Program-made: the position numbers and the translations under genes
From: Plutella xylostella
Lineage: Eukaryota; Arthropoda; Insecta; Lepidoptera; Plutellidae
Assembly (NCBI RefSeq): GCF_932276165.1
Contig: NC_063999.1
Coordinates: forward strand, 8,372,501-8,436,500
Length of the DNA: 64,000 bases
Direction: 5' to 3'
The notes under the pieces: model-generated
What the model was told of the DNA's origin: nothing
Database searches by the model: none
Seen by the model: only the letters and a program-made list of their open reading frames with translations
Shown: one piece after another, positions 53,307 through 62,768 of the stretch
Layout: each line of letters begins with the position of its first letter
Position numbering within the stretch: the stretch's first letter is position 1

Positions 53307-55317
53307 TGCCAAGACATGCAGATGAGAAACAAAGTTATTTTTCAATATACATAATTATATACCTACTATCTGCAGTCTATAACCTCAAATAGACAGTTAG
53401 TAACATGCAGTACCTCCGCTATACCTAGCTGTGGGGCTCAAGTTTTAATTGAAATCTCAATTCGATGCGATCGTGACATTTTATAGAGCATTATATTCAA
53501 CGTTATCGCTCTCTAACGTCTTTTAAACGGTGGCCGTTATAGTGCTGTTGCGAAACGGCGTGCCTTGCAAACTTCAACCCTGTTAGTATACAGCACAGTT
53601 GTCGATTTGCAATAACTCATAGGTTTTGTGTTGCGATTCAAATAGTTTCAATACGTGCGATCTTTTCGCCATACAAATGTTTGGTCGTTGCGAGCCGCTA
53701 TGTGGCGGGGTTCATTCGGTCACCTTTTTCTACCGCATAGGGAGATAGAGGTACAGGGAGATAAAACAGAGATATAGCTTCGTAGTGCGTGTTTTTATGT
53801 CTATCTGTGGGGTTACCACCACCAAACGATCCTATTTAATTCTTGTTTTGTATGGATAAACGCTGATTAGCTGATTAACGATCCATAAGCTGTGTCGCTT
53901 GCCTGTCAACTTTGACGTTACTTGTATGGGTGCTAACCTTCGATCATATGCTAACAGATGTTTGATAGTTGAAAGAATTGACATAGAATTGGTGTCATTT
54001 AAAGTCGGCATTTATACTCTGTCCATTATAATTATTATAGTTTTTTTGACATTCGAAATCCGATACATATTTGATGACTGCAAAGGAAAACCAACTTTAC
54101 TTACAAGACATAAGGAAACATCAAAAATGCAATAACATAGTGGAAGCTCTATAGTAAGTGGGACTTTCTCATTCCTGCGAGTGTATATAAGAAATCTTAT
54201 CCCACTCATCACCAATTAATTTAATCCTACTGGAGCACAATCTCGAGTGACTAATGAACTGCAGTCTGCAGGATTGCGGACTTTGAAGGAATTCCAATTA
54301 ATACCCCGAGAATCAGACTAGGATTTAATTGTTCATAAAATGGTAGCTACGCGCTTTGATCTGCGTCATAATCGAATTTAATGTATGGTATGCAGCATGC
54401 ATTGTGTATGATGAGGTTATCTAGAGTCTACACAATAAAAACACTAGCACTCATTGCACCAGTAATAGTTAATTGCAATGTAATTAAAAACAGAGCTTAA
54501 AAAAAACAAGTCACGCAACTCAACTGTAAAAAGTTATATGAGATCCACGTAATACCAAGTAGGTTTATTTATTCAGTGTCTATTTAAGGGTTCCCCTATC
54601 CTAAAGTATAAGGTACCTTTAACCTATCATCTTGTAGTGACAATAATATAAATATTAAAAAATATGGATTTTTTTAAATAAAAACATTGACTTGATATGG
54701 TATGCCTATCTAGGCTCACTATTTGTCTTTACTGCGAAAAGAGATCGGTGAAAAGATCTTTTACTACTGTACTATATTCCATCGTACGTGTAAGAAAGGG
54801 ATAGATAACACGAATTTGTCTTTGACTTTTAGACCCGCTGCAAGTGAATGTATGATAGCAATCGTGATATATCTCCTGGGCGACAAAGTCCTTGCATATA
54901 GAGAGTCACTGGGACTTTCACTATCGCATTTCATTCTCGGAATAAGGAGTAATGGAAACTATGAACTGCAATCTCAGGGCATCTTAACACACGCTTTGGA
55001 AATTAATATTCTACCGCCGTAGAAGTTATTCTAGAAGTGTGTCTAAAGCTAGAAAAACTTCTTCTTTCGTTTGAACAATGTTGATTGATTTTATGAGTCG
55101 GGTAGTACAGCTTTGTAACTTAGAGATCAAACTCCAACAGTGAAAACCAATCACTCCTTTGCAATGTATAATTATGTTCATAGAATAATTATGATGTGTA
55201 CAGTAATGGTATATTTAGTTATACGGTGAATGTATAAATATAGTAATGGAAACCTTCCTAATAATAAAAAAGAAAATTGTCTCACATGAATATCATTCAA
55301 GTAACTTGCATTGAACT
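53307..55317. other. 2-kb stretch without recognised gene
   Basis: It contains a fragment of the ATTAACAATCC MITE family (53874-53965) and one end of the TACACTCACGGGC MITE family (54155-54186). Open frames at 53899-54135 (+), 54012-54215 (-) and 54723-55022 (+) show no recognisable domain. Confidence 0.45.
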
Positions 55318-55456
55318 GTACAGTCAGCTGCATAAGTAGCTGTACACATTTGTACCTTGTCAAACTCACAAACTGCCTATTCGAACAATGACAGTTGGTT
55401 ATGTAGTAGTTCGACAAGGTACAAAAGTGTATAGCTACTTATGCAGCTGACCGTAC
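55318..55456. mobile_element. MITE with ~44-bp TIRs (GTACAGTCAGCTGCATAAG)
   Basis: The left TIR GTACAGTCAGCTGCATAAGT runs to TTTGTACCTTGTC (55318-55361). The right TIR from GACAAGGTACAAAAG to CTTATGCAGCTGACCGTAC (55412-55456) is its complement with few mismatches. The loop is about 50 bp. Noncoding. Confidence 0.88.
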
Positions 55457-55800
55457 AAACCACTGAGTCATCCAGCCGACACGACACCGACAACATGCCA
55501 AATTGCATTGTTGAAAACAGGCTCCACGCAGTCAGAATTCCACTATTTCGGATTCTCTCGGGCTAACACCCAAACAGTCCCCGTTAGTCTGCCTGGATGA
55601 TAAACCTGTGCTATACACACTTATTCAGTGTTTTGTAAACAAACAAAGGATCTCGTTTCAGGGAAATTCAGCGACCATTAAAGATTCCCTCAGCTCCTAG
55701 ACGGGGAATGAGGGTCGGGCCAAGGAATGGAAGTAGCCCTAAGATTGCCGTTGTCTAAGTATATTTATAATTTTCAATATTTTCGCTGTTACTAATATTG
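55457..55800. other. No gene recognised
   Basis: Slightly GC-richer sequence without open frames of note or repeat structure. Confidence 0.4.
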
Positions 55801-55913
55801 GGGCTGATTTTTCAATAGTCAGATAAGTGTTATCTGAGGAAAAAAATTGTAGCTTTCGTATCTGAATGTTTGTATTAGACAGTGACAGTAACAGACCATT
55901 GAAAAATCAGCCC
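55801..55913. mobile_element. MITE family GGGCTGATTTTTCAATAG, copy 1
   Basis: The left end GGGCTGATTTTTCAATAGTC and right end CCATTGAAAAATCAGCCC are complementary over about 18 bp, then diverge. The second copy at 57953-58092 has longer, better TIRs. Confidence 0.8.
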
Positions 55914-55919
55914 TTAATC

Positions 55920-56062
55920 TCATATTCCCTCCATCCAAAGGTTGTCTGGAAGAGATTGCTTTTAGTGAAATGACCGCCTTTCGTACCCTTATTGAGTTAA
56001 AACTTGTCAATATTATTATTATTTTTTGTGCACAAATAAAGTTTATTCTGTCTATCTAATTT
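55920..56062 (+). repeat. 3' end of the non-LTR family seen at 6485-6665
   Basis: CCATCCAAAGGTTGTCTGGA, AGAGATTGCTTTTAG, GACCGCCTTTCGTACCC and GCACAAATAAAGTTTATTCT occur in the order seen on the minus strand at 6485-6665. TCTGTCTATCTAAT at the end may be a decayed tail. Confidence 0.7.
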
Positions 56063-56079
56063 TGGTATTTTTTCTGCTT

Positions 56080-56206
56080 CCACTACACGGGTTCGTTATC
56101 AACGTAGATAATCGCTATATCGCGATTCGCCATAAATACGGCGCAGTGATTAGTGGAACGTACATTAAACGAGTTTATTGACGTCGATAACGAACCCGTG
56201 TAGTGG
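56080..56206. mobile_element. MITE with perfect 21-bp outer TIRs (CACTACACGGGTTCG)
   Basis: CCACTACACGGGTTCGTTAT (from 56080) is perfectly complemented by ATAACGAACCCGTGTAGTGG (to 56206). Inside, CAACGTAGATAA is opposed by TTATTGACGTCG. The whole is 127 bp and noncoding. Confidence 0.85.
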
Positions 56207-56400
56207 CCGCTGGGCGTGTCAGTAACTAGAGCTGGTCTAGGGCCAGTTTAGGTACATAACTTGCTGACTGCCGTGAATGCACCACCCTGCAAATTGTTAT
56301 AAAAGTAGTAAGCCAAAAGGGGATGCCTCAGCTCATCACATTCTAAACACCTTCTGTTCTACAGCTTATAAAATTAATGAAAAAAAAACACAATATTACA

Positions 56401-56452
56401 GGCTCCGCCTAGCTGGGGATCAGATGGCCGTGTGTGAGATATCCCCACATAT
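56401..56452 (+). repeat. SINE family B, 3' terminal fragment
   Basis: GGCTCCGCCTAGCTGGGGAT and GGCCGTGTGTGAGATATCCC match the complement of 889-945. The rest of the SINE is absent. Confidence 0.55.
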
Positions 56453-56592
56453 TATTATTTGGTTTTTTAAAGGACCCTCAAAAACCTCTCATTTGTGGAC
56501 TAAATGGAAAAACACGTTAATAACACCCATATTTTGCGTCCTGGGTAAATGTGAGTATGATGCTCTGAATTGCATGTATTTTAAGAACGAGA

Positions 56593-57051
56593 TTGAGCTC
56601 TCTTAGACTACGCCCTACGATCGCATCTACTGAACCATTGACCACTGGAACAAAGTTCGCTCGGCTCGAGGCCCCAAGTTCAAACCCAACACGCCTGAGT
56701 GCTCAAGACCGTTTAAGCCGGCTATTGTTTCAGCGAATATTAAAGCAAATCCATATTTTTATCCAACAGAAGACGAAGGAGAAGGTATTTTATTACAAGC
56801 TAGTGCGGCTTGCCTTTAACATTCTTGAGCTGGGTTTTGAAGATTCAAGATTAGATACGCTTCAAGAGGATGAATGTTTGGAAATTTGGAAGAGGGGCCG
56901 AATAAATAGTACCGCGGATCGTAAAGCCATAGGGTACCGGGTTCTATGCTCAGTCGGAGCGTATTTGTGTCCGAAAGATGGAAATAGACTTTATGAAATT
57001 CAGAATACTCATCATTATCATCAGCCAATAATCATCCACTGCTGGACATAG
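56593..57051 (+). other. Unrecognised 152-codon open frame
   Basis: The frame is open from 56593 to 57051 and of mixed composition, less AT-rich than its surroundings. The putative protein has a basic and aromatic middle (KEKVFYYKLVRLAFNILELG, DECLEIWKRGRINSTADRKA), but no family is recognised and its last codons run into the RTE fragment that begins near 57034. A minus-strand frame (56816-57028) overlaps it. It may be a decayed repeat rather than a gene. Confidence 0.2.
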
Positions 57052-57265
57052 GCCTCTCTCAAGGAGCGCCACAACACTCGGTCCTCGGCCTTCCTCATCC
57101 AATCTCTACCGGCTACCCGCCTGAGATCGTCAGTCCAGCGGGCAGGAGGGTGTCCCACGCTGCGTTTGCCTGTTCGTGGTCTCCACTCGAGAACTCATCT
57201 ACCCAACGGTTATCGGTTCTTCGGCAGATATGACCAGCCCACTGCCACCTCAGAACACTGATCGG
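57034..57265 (-). pseudogene. RTE-type LINE, ORF2 C-terminal fragment
   Basis: Minus-strand reading gives WQWAGHICRRTDNRW, then after a base shift EWRPRTGKRSVGHPPARWTD, VAGRDWMRKAEDRVLWRSLR and EAYVQQW. This is the familiar end of RTE-clade ORF2 proteins in insects. About 75 codons remain, with at least one frameshift near the DNRW stretch. The rest of the RT and endonuclease is lost by 5' truncation. Confidence 0.8.
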
Positions 57266-57455
57266 TAAAAAAATATTTCAAGTTGCAACTGATCTTTAAC
57301 GGATGCTGCTAGTTCTACTCGGTGAGGTGGTAAGAATTTAAATTACTCGGTTTTACTTCGGTAGGCCTTATATAATTTTTTTGACTAAAGTATTTTAAAT
57401 TATTTACCTATATGTTTTAGTTAGTGCAAACAAAGAGTGATTGTACAATGGTTTA

Positions 57456-57667
57456 TCCTAATCCTAACTAATATTATAAATGCGAAAGTAACTGAGTCTG
57501 TCTGTCTGTAACTCTTTCACGCCAAAACTACTGGACGGATTTGAATGAAATTTGGTATAAGTACACATGGTCTATATAGATCCTGAGAAATAACATAGGT
57601 TACTTTTTATCCCGGAATTCCCACGGGAATTTTTTTAAGGCGAAGCGAAGCTTTCGGGAACAGGTAG
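57456..57667 (+). mobile_element. Small non-autonomous Helitron, copy 3
   Basis: It starts TCCTAATCCTAACTAATATT (two TCCTAA units) then ATAAATGCGAAAG and ends AAGGCGAAGCGAAGCTTTCG, GGAACAGGTAG, followed by T. The terminal CTAG has become GTAG. The middle shares TTTGAATGAAATTTGGTAT and CCGGAATTCCCACGGGAA with the copies at 9178-9414 and 14723-14950. Confidence 0.68.
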
Positions 57668-57952
57668 TATACATATAAGCAAATAAAAAATAATATAACT
57701 AACTATACACATGTTTTTCCACGTTAACGGTGTCGTAACTTGCCACCACCGTAGTTTATTTTATCTTCGTTGCCAACCATTTTAAAATGATATCGTCACA
57801 AGAAAAGCGGGGTGTTTGAACTTGATATCAACCACGAATATGCTGCCACTCTCATGAATACAAATAGTAAGACATCTTTCTTTTATACATTTCTATACAG
57901 AACACAAAAAGTTAACAATAGCGAAACAGGATTTAAAAAAATCCTTATCCAA

Positions 57953-58092
57953 GGGCTGACTTTTCAATAGTTACATAAATGTTATCTGAGGAATAAATTT
58001 GTTACTGTCTCTGTATCACACAAACATTCTGACGCGACAGCATCACATTTATTCCCCAGATAACTTTTATCTGACTATTGAAAAATCAGTCC
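57953..58092. mobile_element. MITE family GGGCTGATTTTTCAATAG, copy 2
   Basis: The left TIR GGGCTGACTTTTCAATAGTT runs to GTTATCTGAGGAATAAAT. The right TIR ATTTATTCCCCAGATAAC runs to TGACTATTGAAAAATCAGTCC. Arms are about 45 bp. Confidence 0.83.
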
Positions 58093-58483
58093 ATAATCAT
58101 GTCGATTGTCCGTTCAGAATCTGTCAATTTAGTGTAGGTATAAAAAACAGAATTTAGGGTAGGTCCACCCGTTGGAATATAGTTATGTAGCTGGTTGATC
58201 ATTTTAAAGCTATGCGATTTCTATGTTGTCGGCCCTGATAGTAGTTTATTCTGAAATTTGAAACCCTGAAACCTTTTGCTATTCGCATGGTGCCCAAAAA
58301 CTGCAATATTCTGCCTCTTATTTTAGTGTTCATTGTTTATGGTAGCATTTGTCAGGTATGTTTGTTATGGAGCGTTGTGATGCAACTTAATATATACCGT
58401 GGTATTGAAAGAGCGAAGGGTATTGTTTTTCTGTACTGTATAGATAATAATTACTTATAGAGATTGCGTTTCACCAAATAATA
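58093..58483. other. No gene recognised
   Basis: AT-rich sequence without notable open frames or repeats. Confidence 0.4.
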
Positions 58484-58726
58484 TACACTCACAGGCAATG
58501 AAAAAGTTCCACTCACAAAATGTCGACACCAAACGACCGATTTTTTCAAACATTTAATTTTAGAAAGTAACAAAATATTACCGTTTTTAGTTGGTAATAT
58601 CCTGATGCTCTGTTATGTACACACACCTACTTCAATGTTGCAGAAGGCGTCATTAAGTAAGCCATTCCGTTTAGAAGTATTTTGGTGATTTTCTCAGTGG
58701 AACCTTTTCTTTGCCCGTGAGTTTAT
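58484..58726. mobile_element. MITE family TACACTCACGGGCAATGAAAA, third copy
   Basis: Ends are TACACTCACAGGCAATGAAA and TTTGCCCGTGAGTTTA. The interior carries CACAAAATGTCGACACCAAA, TATTACCGTTTTTAGTTGG and GCAGAAGGCGTCATTAAG, shared with 43243-43440 and, inverted, with 48463-48699. Confidence 0.82.
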
Positions 58727-59171
58727 TATGTGTAAAATTATGCAAGTCTGCAAAACGCAATAAGCCCCGCAAAAATCTGAAAGAGCAGCCAGTCATCTAC
58801 CGCAAAGTGGTTTTGCTAAGAAAATCTTTGGCTCAAAGCGTTCTCGGTTGGCAGTCGGTATTTTAGCCAGCAATTCTCTTCATGTACAAAAAACTGCACT
58901 AGAAAACAAATATAGGTATTTATTTAAATATTTTTTAACTAAATTTTGCTTTGAACGAAAACAAGTGAAAACGTAAAAATATTGTGTAGGTATATATTTT
59001 CGGTATCTGTGTTCGGTATAGTTAGTTTATTTCCAAATCTGTCGAGGTGTTAATATTACTATCACATCATAATTATATATTTAATATAATTGATCTTATT
59101 TCAATAAATGCTAAAATTATAATCAAAATTAAAGAAAATAACACAATTAATTAATATACTTAATAAATTGA
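58727..59171. other. No gene recognised
   Basis: AT-rich sequence without notable open frames or repeats. Confidence 0.4.
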
Positions 59172-59399
59172 AATATCGTACTTCAAAATTCAAATTCAAA
59201 TGGTTTAATCGACGTAAAATTTTACAATTATTTGTCGATAGTCATCTACCACCATTTCACAAAGGCCCCGTCATTGAGAAGGAAAGAAATGGCGAAAGAA
59301 ACTCCTCGAGCATCTTTTCAACTTTTTCCTTATAATCTATTACAATTTTTACTTATATCTAGTACCTACAATTTTACTTAAGTACCTATATCCATTTCA

Positions 59400-59564
59400 T
59401 TTTTTCAATAGCCTTAGCTGAGGTGGACAAGACCACGCGTTTTTGTCGTTTAAATAATCATTTATACTTTAGTAAGCTTTACTACATAATGTAGCTTTAA
59501 CATAATTCTTAAATTTTTGCTCAGTAAGGTTTATTGCTTCATTTGATAATTTATTATAAAAAAA
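59400..59564 (-). pseudogene. C-terminal tail of the interrupted Jockey-type ORF2
   Basis: The minus strand gives FYNKLSNEAINLTEQKFKNY, VKATLCSKAY, a stop codon, then SINDYLNDKNAW and CPPQLRLLKK. It follows directly on SFMGNCIR at the end of the main RT fragment (60156), so the two were one gene before the repeat inserted. The in-frame stop shows later decay or a variant C terminus. Confidence 0.75.
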
Positions 59565-60157
59565 CCGGCCAAGTGCGAGTCGGGCTCGCGCACAAAGGGT
59601 TCCGTAGCAGCAAATATAGTGTAAGCACAATAACTTAACCAAAATTACAGTTAAATCAACCTATCTCAAAAACTATAAGAGATACTTTGATCAAACCAAA
59701 AATCGTTGAAAGAGTTAATTAGCATGCATCACCTCTATTTTTTTTAGAATTTTATACCCCGTAGTTATAAAAATAGAGGGGGGGGACATACTTTTTACGA
59801 CTTTGAGAGCTGATATCTCAAAAACCGTTCACTTTAAGAAAAATGTTTTTTAGAAAACTTTATATCATTTTAAAAGACCTTTCCATTGATACCCCACACG
59901 GGTATGTACATCGAAAAAAAAAATTTCATCCCTCAGTTACATGTATGGGGGGCCCCACCCCCAATTCTTTTTTTTACTATTTAGTGTCGTATTTTTGTAG
60001 CGGTTCATACAACACATATTCCCATCAAATTTCATCACTGTAGTACTTATAGTTTCCGAGTAAATCGGCTGTGACAGACGGACAGACGGACAGACGGACA
60101 GACGGACATGACGAAACTATAAGGGTTCCGTTTTTGCCATTTTGGCTACGGAACCCT
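59565..60157 (-). mobile_element. Lepidopteran interspersed repeat inserted in an ORF2
   Basis: It starts CCGGCCAAGTGCGAGTCGGG, CTCGCGCACAAAGGGTTCCG and ends GCCATTTTGGCTACGGAACC CT, with an octamer microsatellite (GACAGACG)n at 60073-60104 and a TACCCCACACGGGTATG segment. Runs of A flank it (59558-59564 and 60158-60162), at the site where the ORF2 codons are broken. The class is not settled; it is widely scattered in Lepidoptera and encodes nothing here. Confidence 0.75.
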
Positions 60158-61672
60158 AAAAACGTATACAGTTCCCCATGAATGATGTGTTTGTTTTCGA
60201 AAGTCTGAGTGTGGGGAAAAGCAACTTATTTTTGTTTCTGGTCTCAATACCGTGAGTGGCTCCTACTTTACTAAATGAATTTAAGTTTTTACGAACATAC
60301 ATAATATTTTCATAGATATATTGGCATGGAACAGTTAGTATACCTATTTCCTTAAACGTATCTCTTAATGAAATTCTAGACCCTAATACATATATGGCTC
60401 GAATTGCTCGTTTTTGCAGAACAAAGATTTGATTAATGTCAGCCGCTCGTCCCCACAATAGAATTCCGTAAGACATAACACTATGAAAATAACTAAAATA
60501 CACAAGCCTGGCTGTATCTACATCTGTTAACTGTCTAATGGTTCTAACCGCATAAGCTGCAGAACTCAATCTACCGGCTATCCTCTCAATATGGGGTCCC
60601 CATTGCAACTTTGAGTCAATTATAATACCCAGGAATACCGTTTCATTTACTAACTCTAGCTTATCGTTATTCAATGTCAAATATGTCTCTACTTGTCTTA
60701 CATTAGGCAAAGTGAATTTAATAAATTTTGTTTTCTTGGAGTTAAGAGCTAAATTATTTACAGTGAACCAATTAGCAACTATGGAAAGAGTACTGTTTGC
60801 ATTGTCAAAATTGACTTCTTGTCGCTTCAACTTAAATATAAGTGAAGTATCATCAGCAAACAGTACTATCTCACATAATTTATCTACCAAAAACGGTAAA
60901 TCGTTAACATATACAAGAAACAAGAATGGTCCTAAAATCGAGCCTTGGGGAACACCCATACTGACAGGACAGCCAGCCGAACGCACTCCATTTATGTCAA
61001 CTAGTTGAGTTCTGTTGCTCAAGTATGATTCCAATAATGTAAGAGCCTTGCCAGTTAGCCCATAATATTTAAGTTTCATAAGTAGAGTGGCATAATCCAC
61101 ACAATCAAATGCTTTCGATAGATCGCAAAATACACCCACAGCATCAAGACGTTCCTCCCAAGCACTAAATATGTGTTTGACCAACGCGACACCAGCGTCA
61201 GTTGTAGATCGACCTTTGGTGAAACCGAACTGTTGGTTATGGAGAAGGCCGTGAATACTAAAGTGCGAAAGCATTTGATGCAGCATAATTTTTTCAAATA
61301 TTTTACTCAGTACTGGCAAAACTGATACAGGCCTAAAATTATTGGGATCATTTTTCTCACAAGATTTAAAAAGCGGTATTAGTTTACTAAGTTTCATCAA
61401 ATCGGGGAATACACCGACCTCAATGCATCTGTTAAAAAGATTAGCCAAGTGGGGTGCTAGGATATCAATAACATGACTAATAACTTCAACGGACATGCCC
61501 CATAAATTTTCTGTCATTTTTAAATTTAATTCTTTATAAGTGGTAATTATGGTCTGTGTATTTATACCATGAAATTGAAAGTCGAGATCGCAAGGCGGTG
61601 CATTCCCTCTTAGCAAACTTTCAGCTTCAGCGCAAGATGAATCAAGGTTCTCAGTTGTAGCTATCGGTACTT
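60156..61672 (-). pseudogene. Jockey-type reverse transcriptase, main ORF2 fragment
   Basis: The frame is open from about 61672; the first ATG-like start at 61616 is internal. RT blocks: ISHVIDILAPHLANLFNRCI, FRPVSVLPVLSKIFEKIM, NQQFGFTKGRSTTDAGVALV, VFCDLSKAFDCVDY, MGVPQGSILGPFLFLVYVND and IVLFADDTSLIF (FADD, codons 60849-60860 on the complement), then TVFLGIIIDSKLQWGPHIER. It ends SFMGNCIRF, where the inserted repeat takes over. The catalytic residues are intact and there is no internal stop before the insertion. It lacks the endonuclease and is cut from its C terminus, so it is inactive. Confidence 0.87.
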
Positions 61673-62765
61673 AAGTTTTTAATCAAACATACCTAATGTT
61701 TACATATAATTCACATATCACTGCTTACATTTTCGTAAAATAATGTAAACAAAATACCTACAATCTACAATTCACGTACGAACGAACCAAACACACAATC
61801 CTTCCGAATTCTCAACAGCGTTTGAAAACCACTCAAGATGTAATTCTGTGGGGCACTGGTAATGAAACCCACATAAAATATTGAATGGACTGTATATTAT
61901 TCAACTTGTAAGTTTACACATGTGTTTGTCAGGGCGTACGACGTGTGACTGACTCATAAGTACTATATGTACATACATCTACCTACATACATGTCTGTAT
62001 CGTACATAACTGGGGGCCCAGCAAGATAAACTACTTAAAAGCTAAAAGTATTGAACAAACATTAAAAGTTTTCTATTTTTAATTTAAAGTAGTTACAATA
62101 GGATTGACCTACTACATATTTTTAGGTGTTTACTCATTTAGTTTCAATTTAAATTTATTGCTTGACAACATGATGTGTACATCATAAAGATATATCCTAA
62201 CAAATATAAATTTATACAAACATATTAAAAAAGGTGGTTTTATTTTTGCAAGTAAGAAAACACAGTAGGTATGTATCTATTAAGTATCAGTAAGTGGAAA
62301 CAGACAAATTAATGTTTTATCAATTTCTTTCATGTTGATGCTTAGAGCTGTTATTATATTATACCTTTGTTAGTACTTATGAAAAACTATTAACAATTTA
62401 CAACCTTTCATATAATTAGGTACTATGAGCAATTTTTAAACTATTTTTGTGATACTGAGAATGTGTTGAAATGATACTGAATAGTTTAAACATTACACAA
62501 CATCAACCAACAAAAAGGAACAAGATGTTCTTATGACAAATGCTTATTTCTACTTTATTACTTAAACTAAATCTTATTTTAAGTTATTTTTTACTTCGTA
62601 ATTTCCTGTAGTAACTAGGAATTTTAACGACAAAACTTAACAATGGCCTAGAATCTTTCTATGACCTAACCTATGTATTAGAATACATTTTATTATTATA
62701 TACCTAACCGTGAGTGAGTGAGATTCACACAGCAATCCTGAAAACAACCAGATAGCAACCTTATG
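61673..62765. other. No gene recognised; may include the Pao 3' UTR and LTR
   Basis: AT-rich sequence between the LINE and the Pao pol gene. The 3' LTR of the Pao element should lie here if the element is complete, but the second LTR is outside the window and no border can be fixed from one copy. TGTGGGGCACTGGTAATG at 61849-61866 is a possible but unproven LTR start. Confidence 0.35.
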
Positions 62766-62768
62766 TCC

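Larger units (their letters stand above)
59172..61672 (-). mobile_element. 5'-truncated Jockey-type LINE, interrupted by a 0.6-kb repeat
   Basis: On the minus strand: RT-coding sequence (61672-60156), an inserted repeat (60157-59565), the last ORF2 codons (59564-59400) and a 3' UTR with GGCCTTTGTGAAATGGTGGT that ends in a short (TTTGAA)n tail at 59172-59200. The 3' UTR matches the separate copy at 49245-49390. ORF1 and the endonuclease are missing. Confidence 0.85.

Noticed and set aside
56593..57051. 152-codon open frame as a host gene
   Set aside because: No recognised domain, no start context or splice support, and the 3' end lies in an RTE fragment; listed only as unrecognised sequence.
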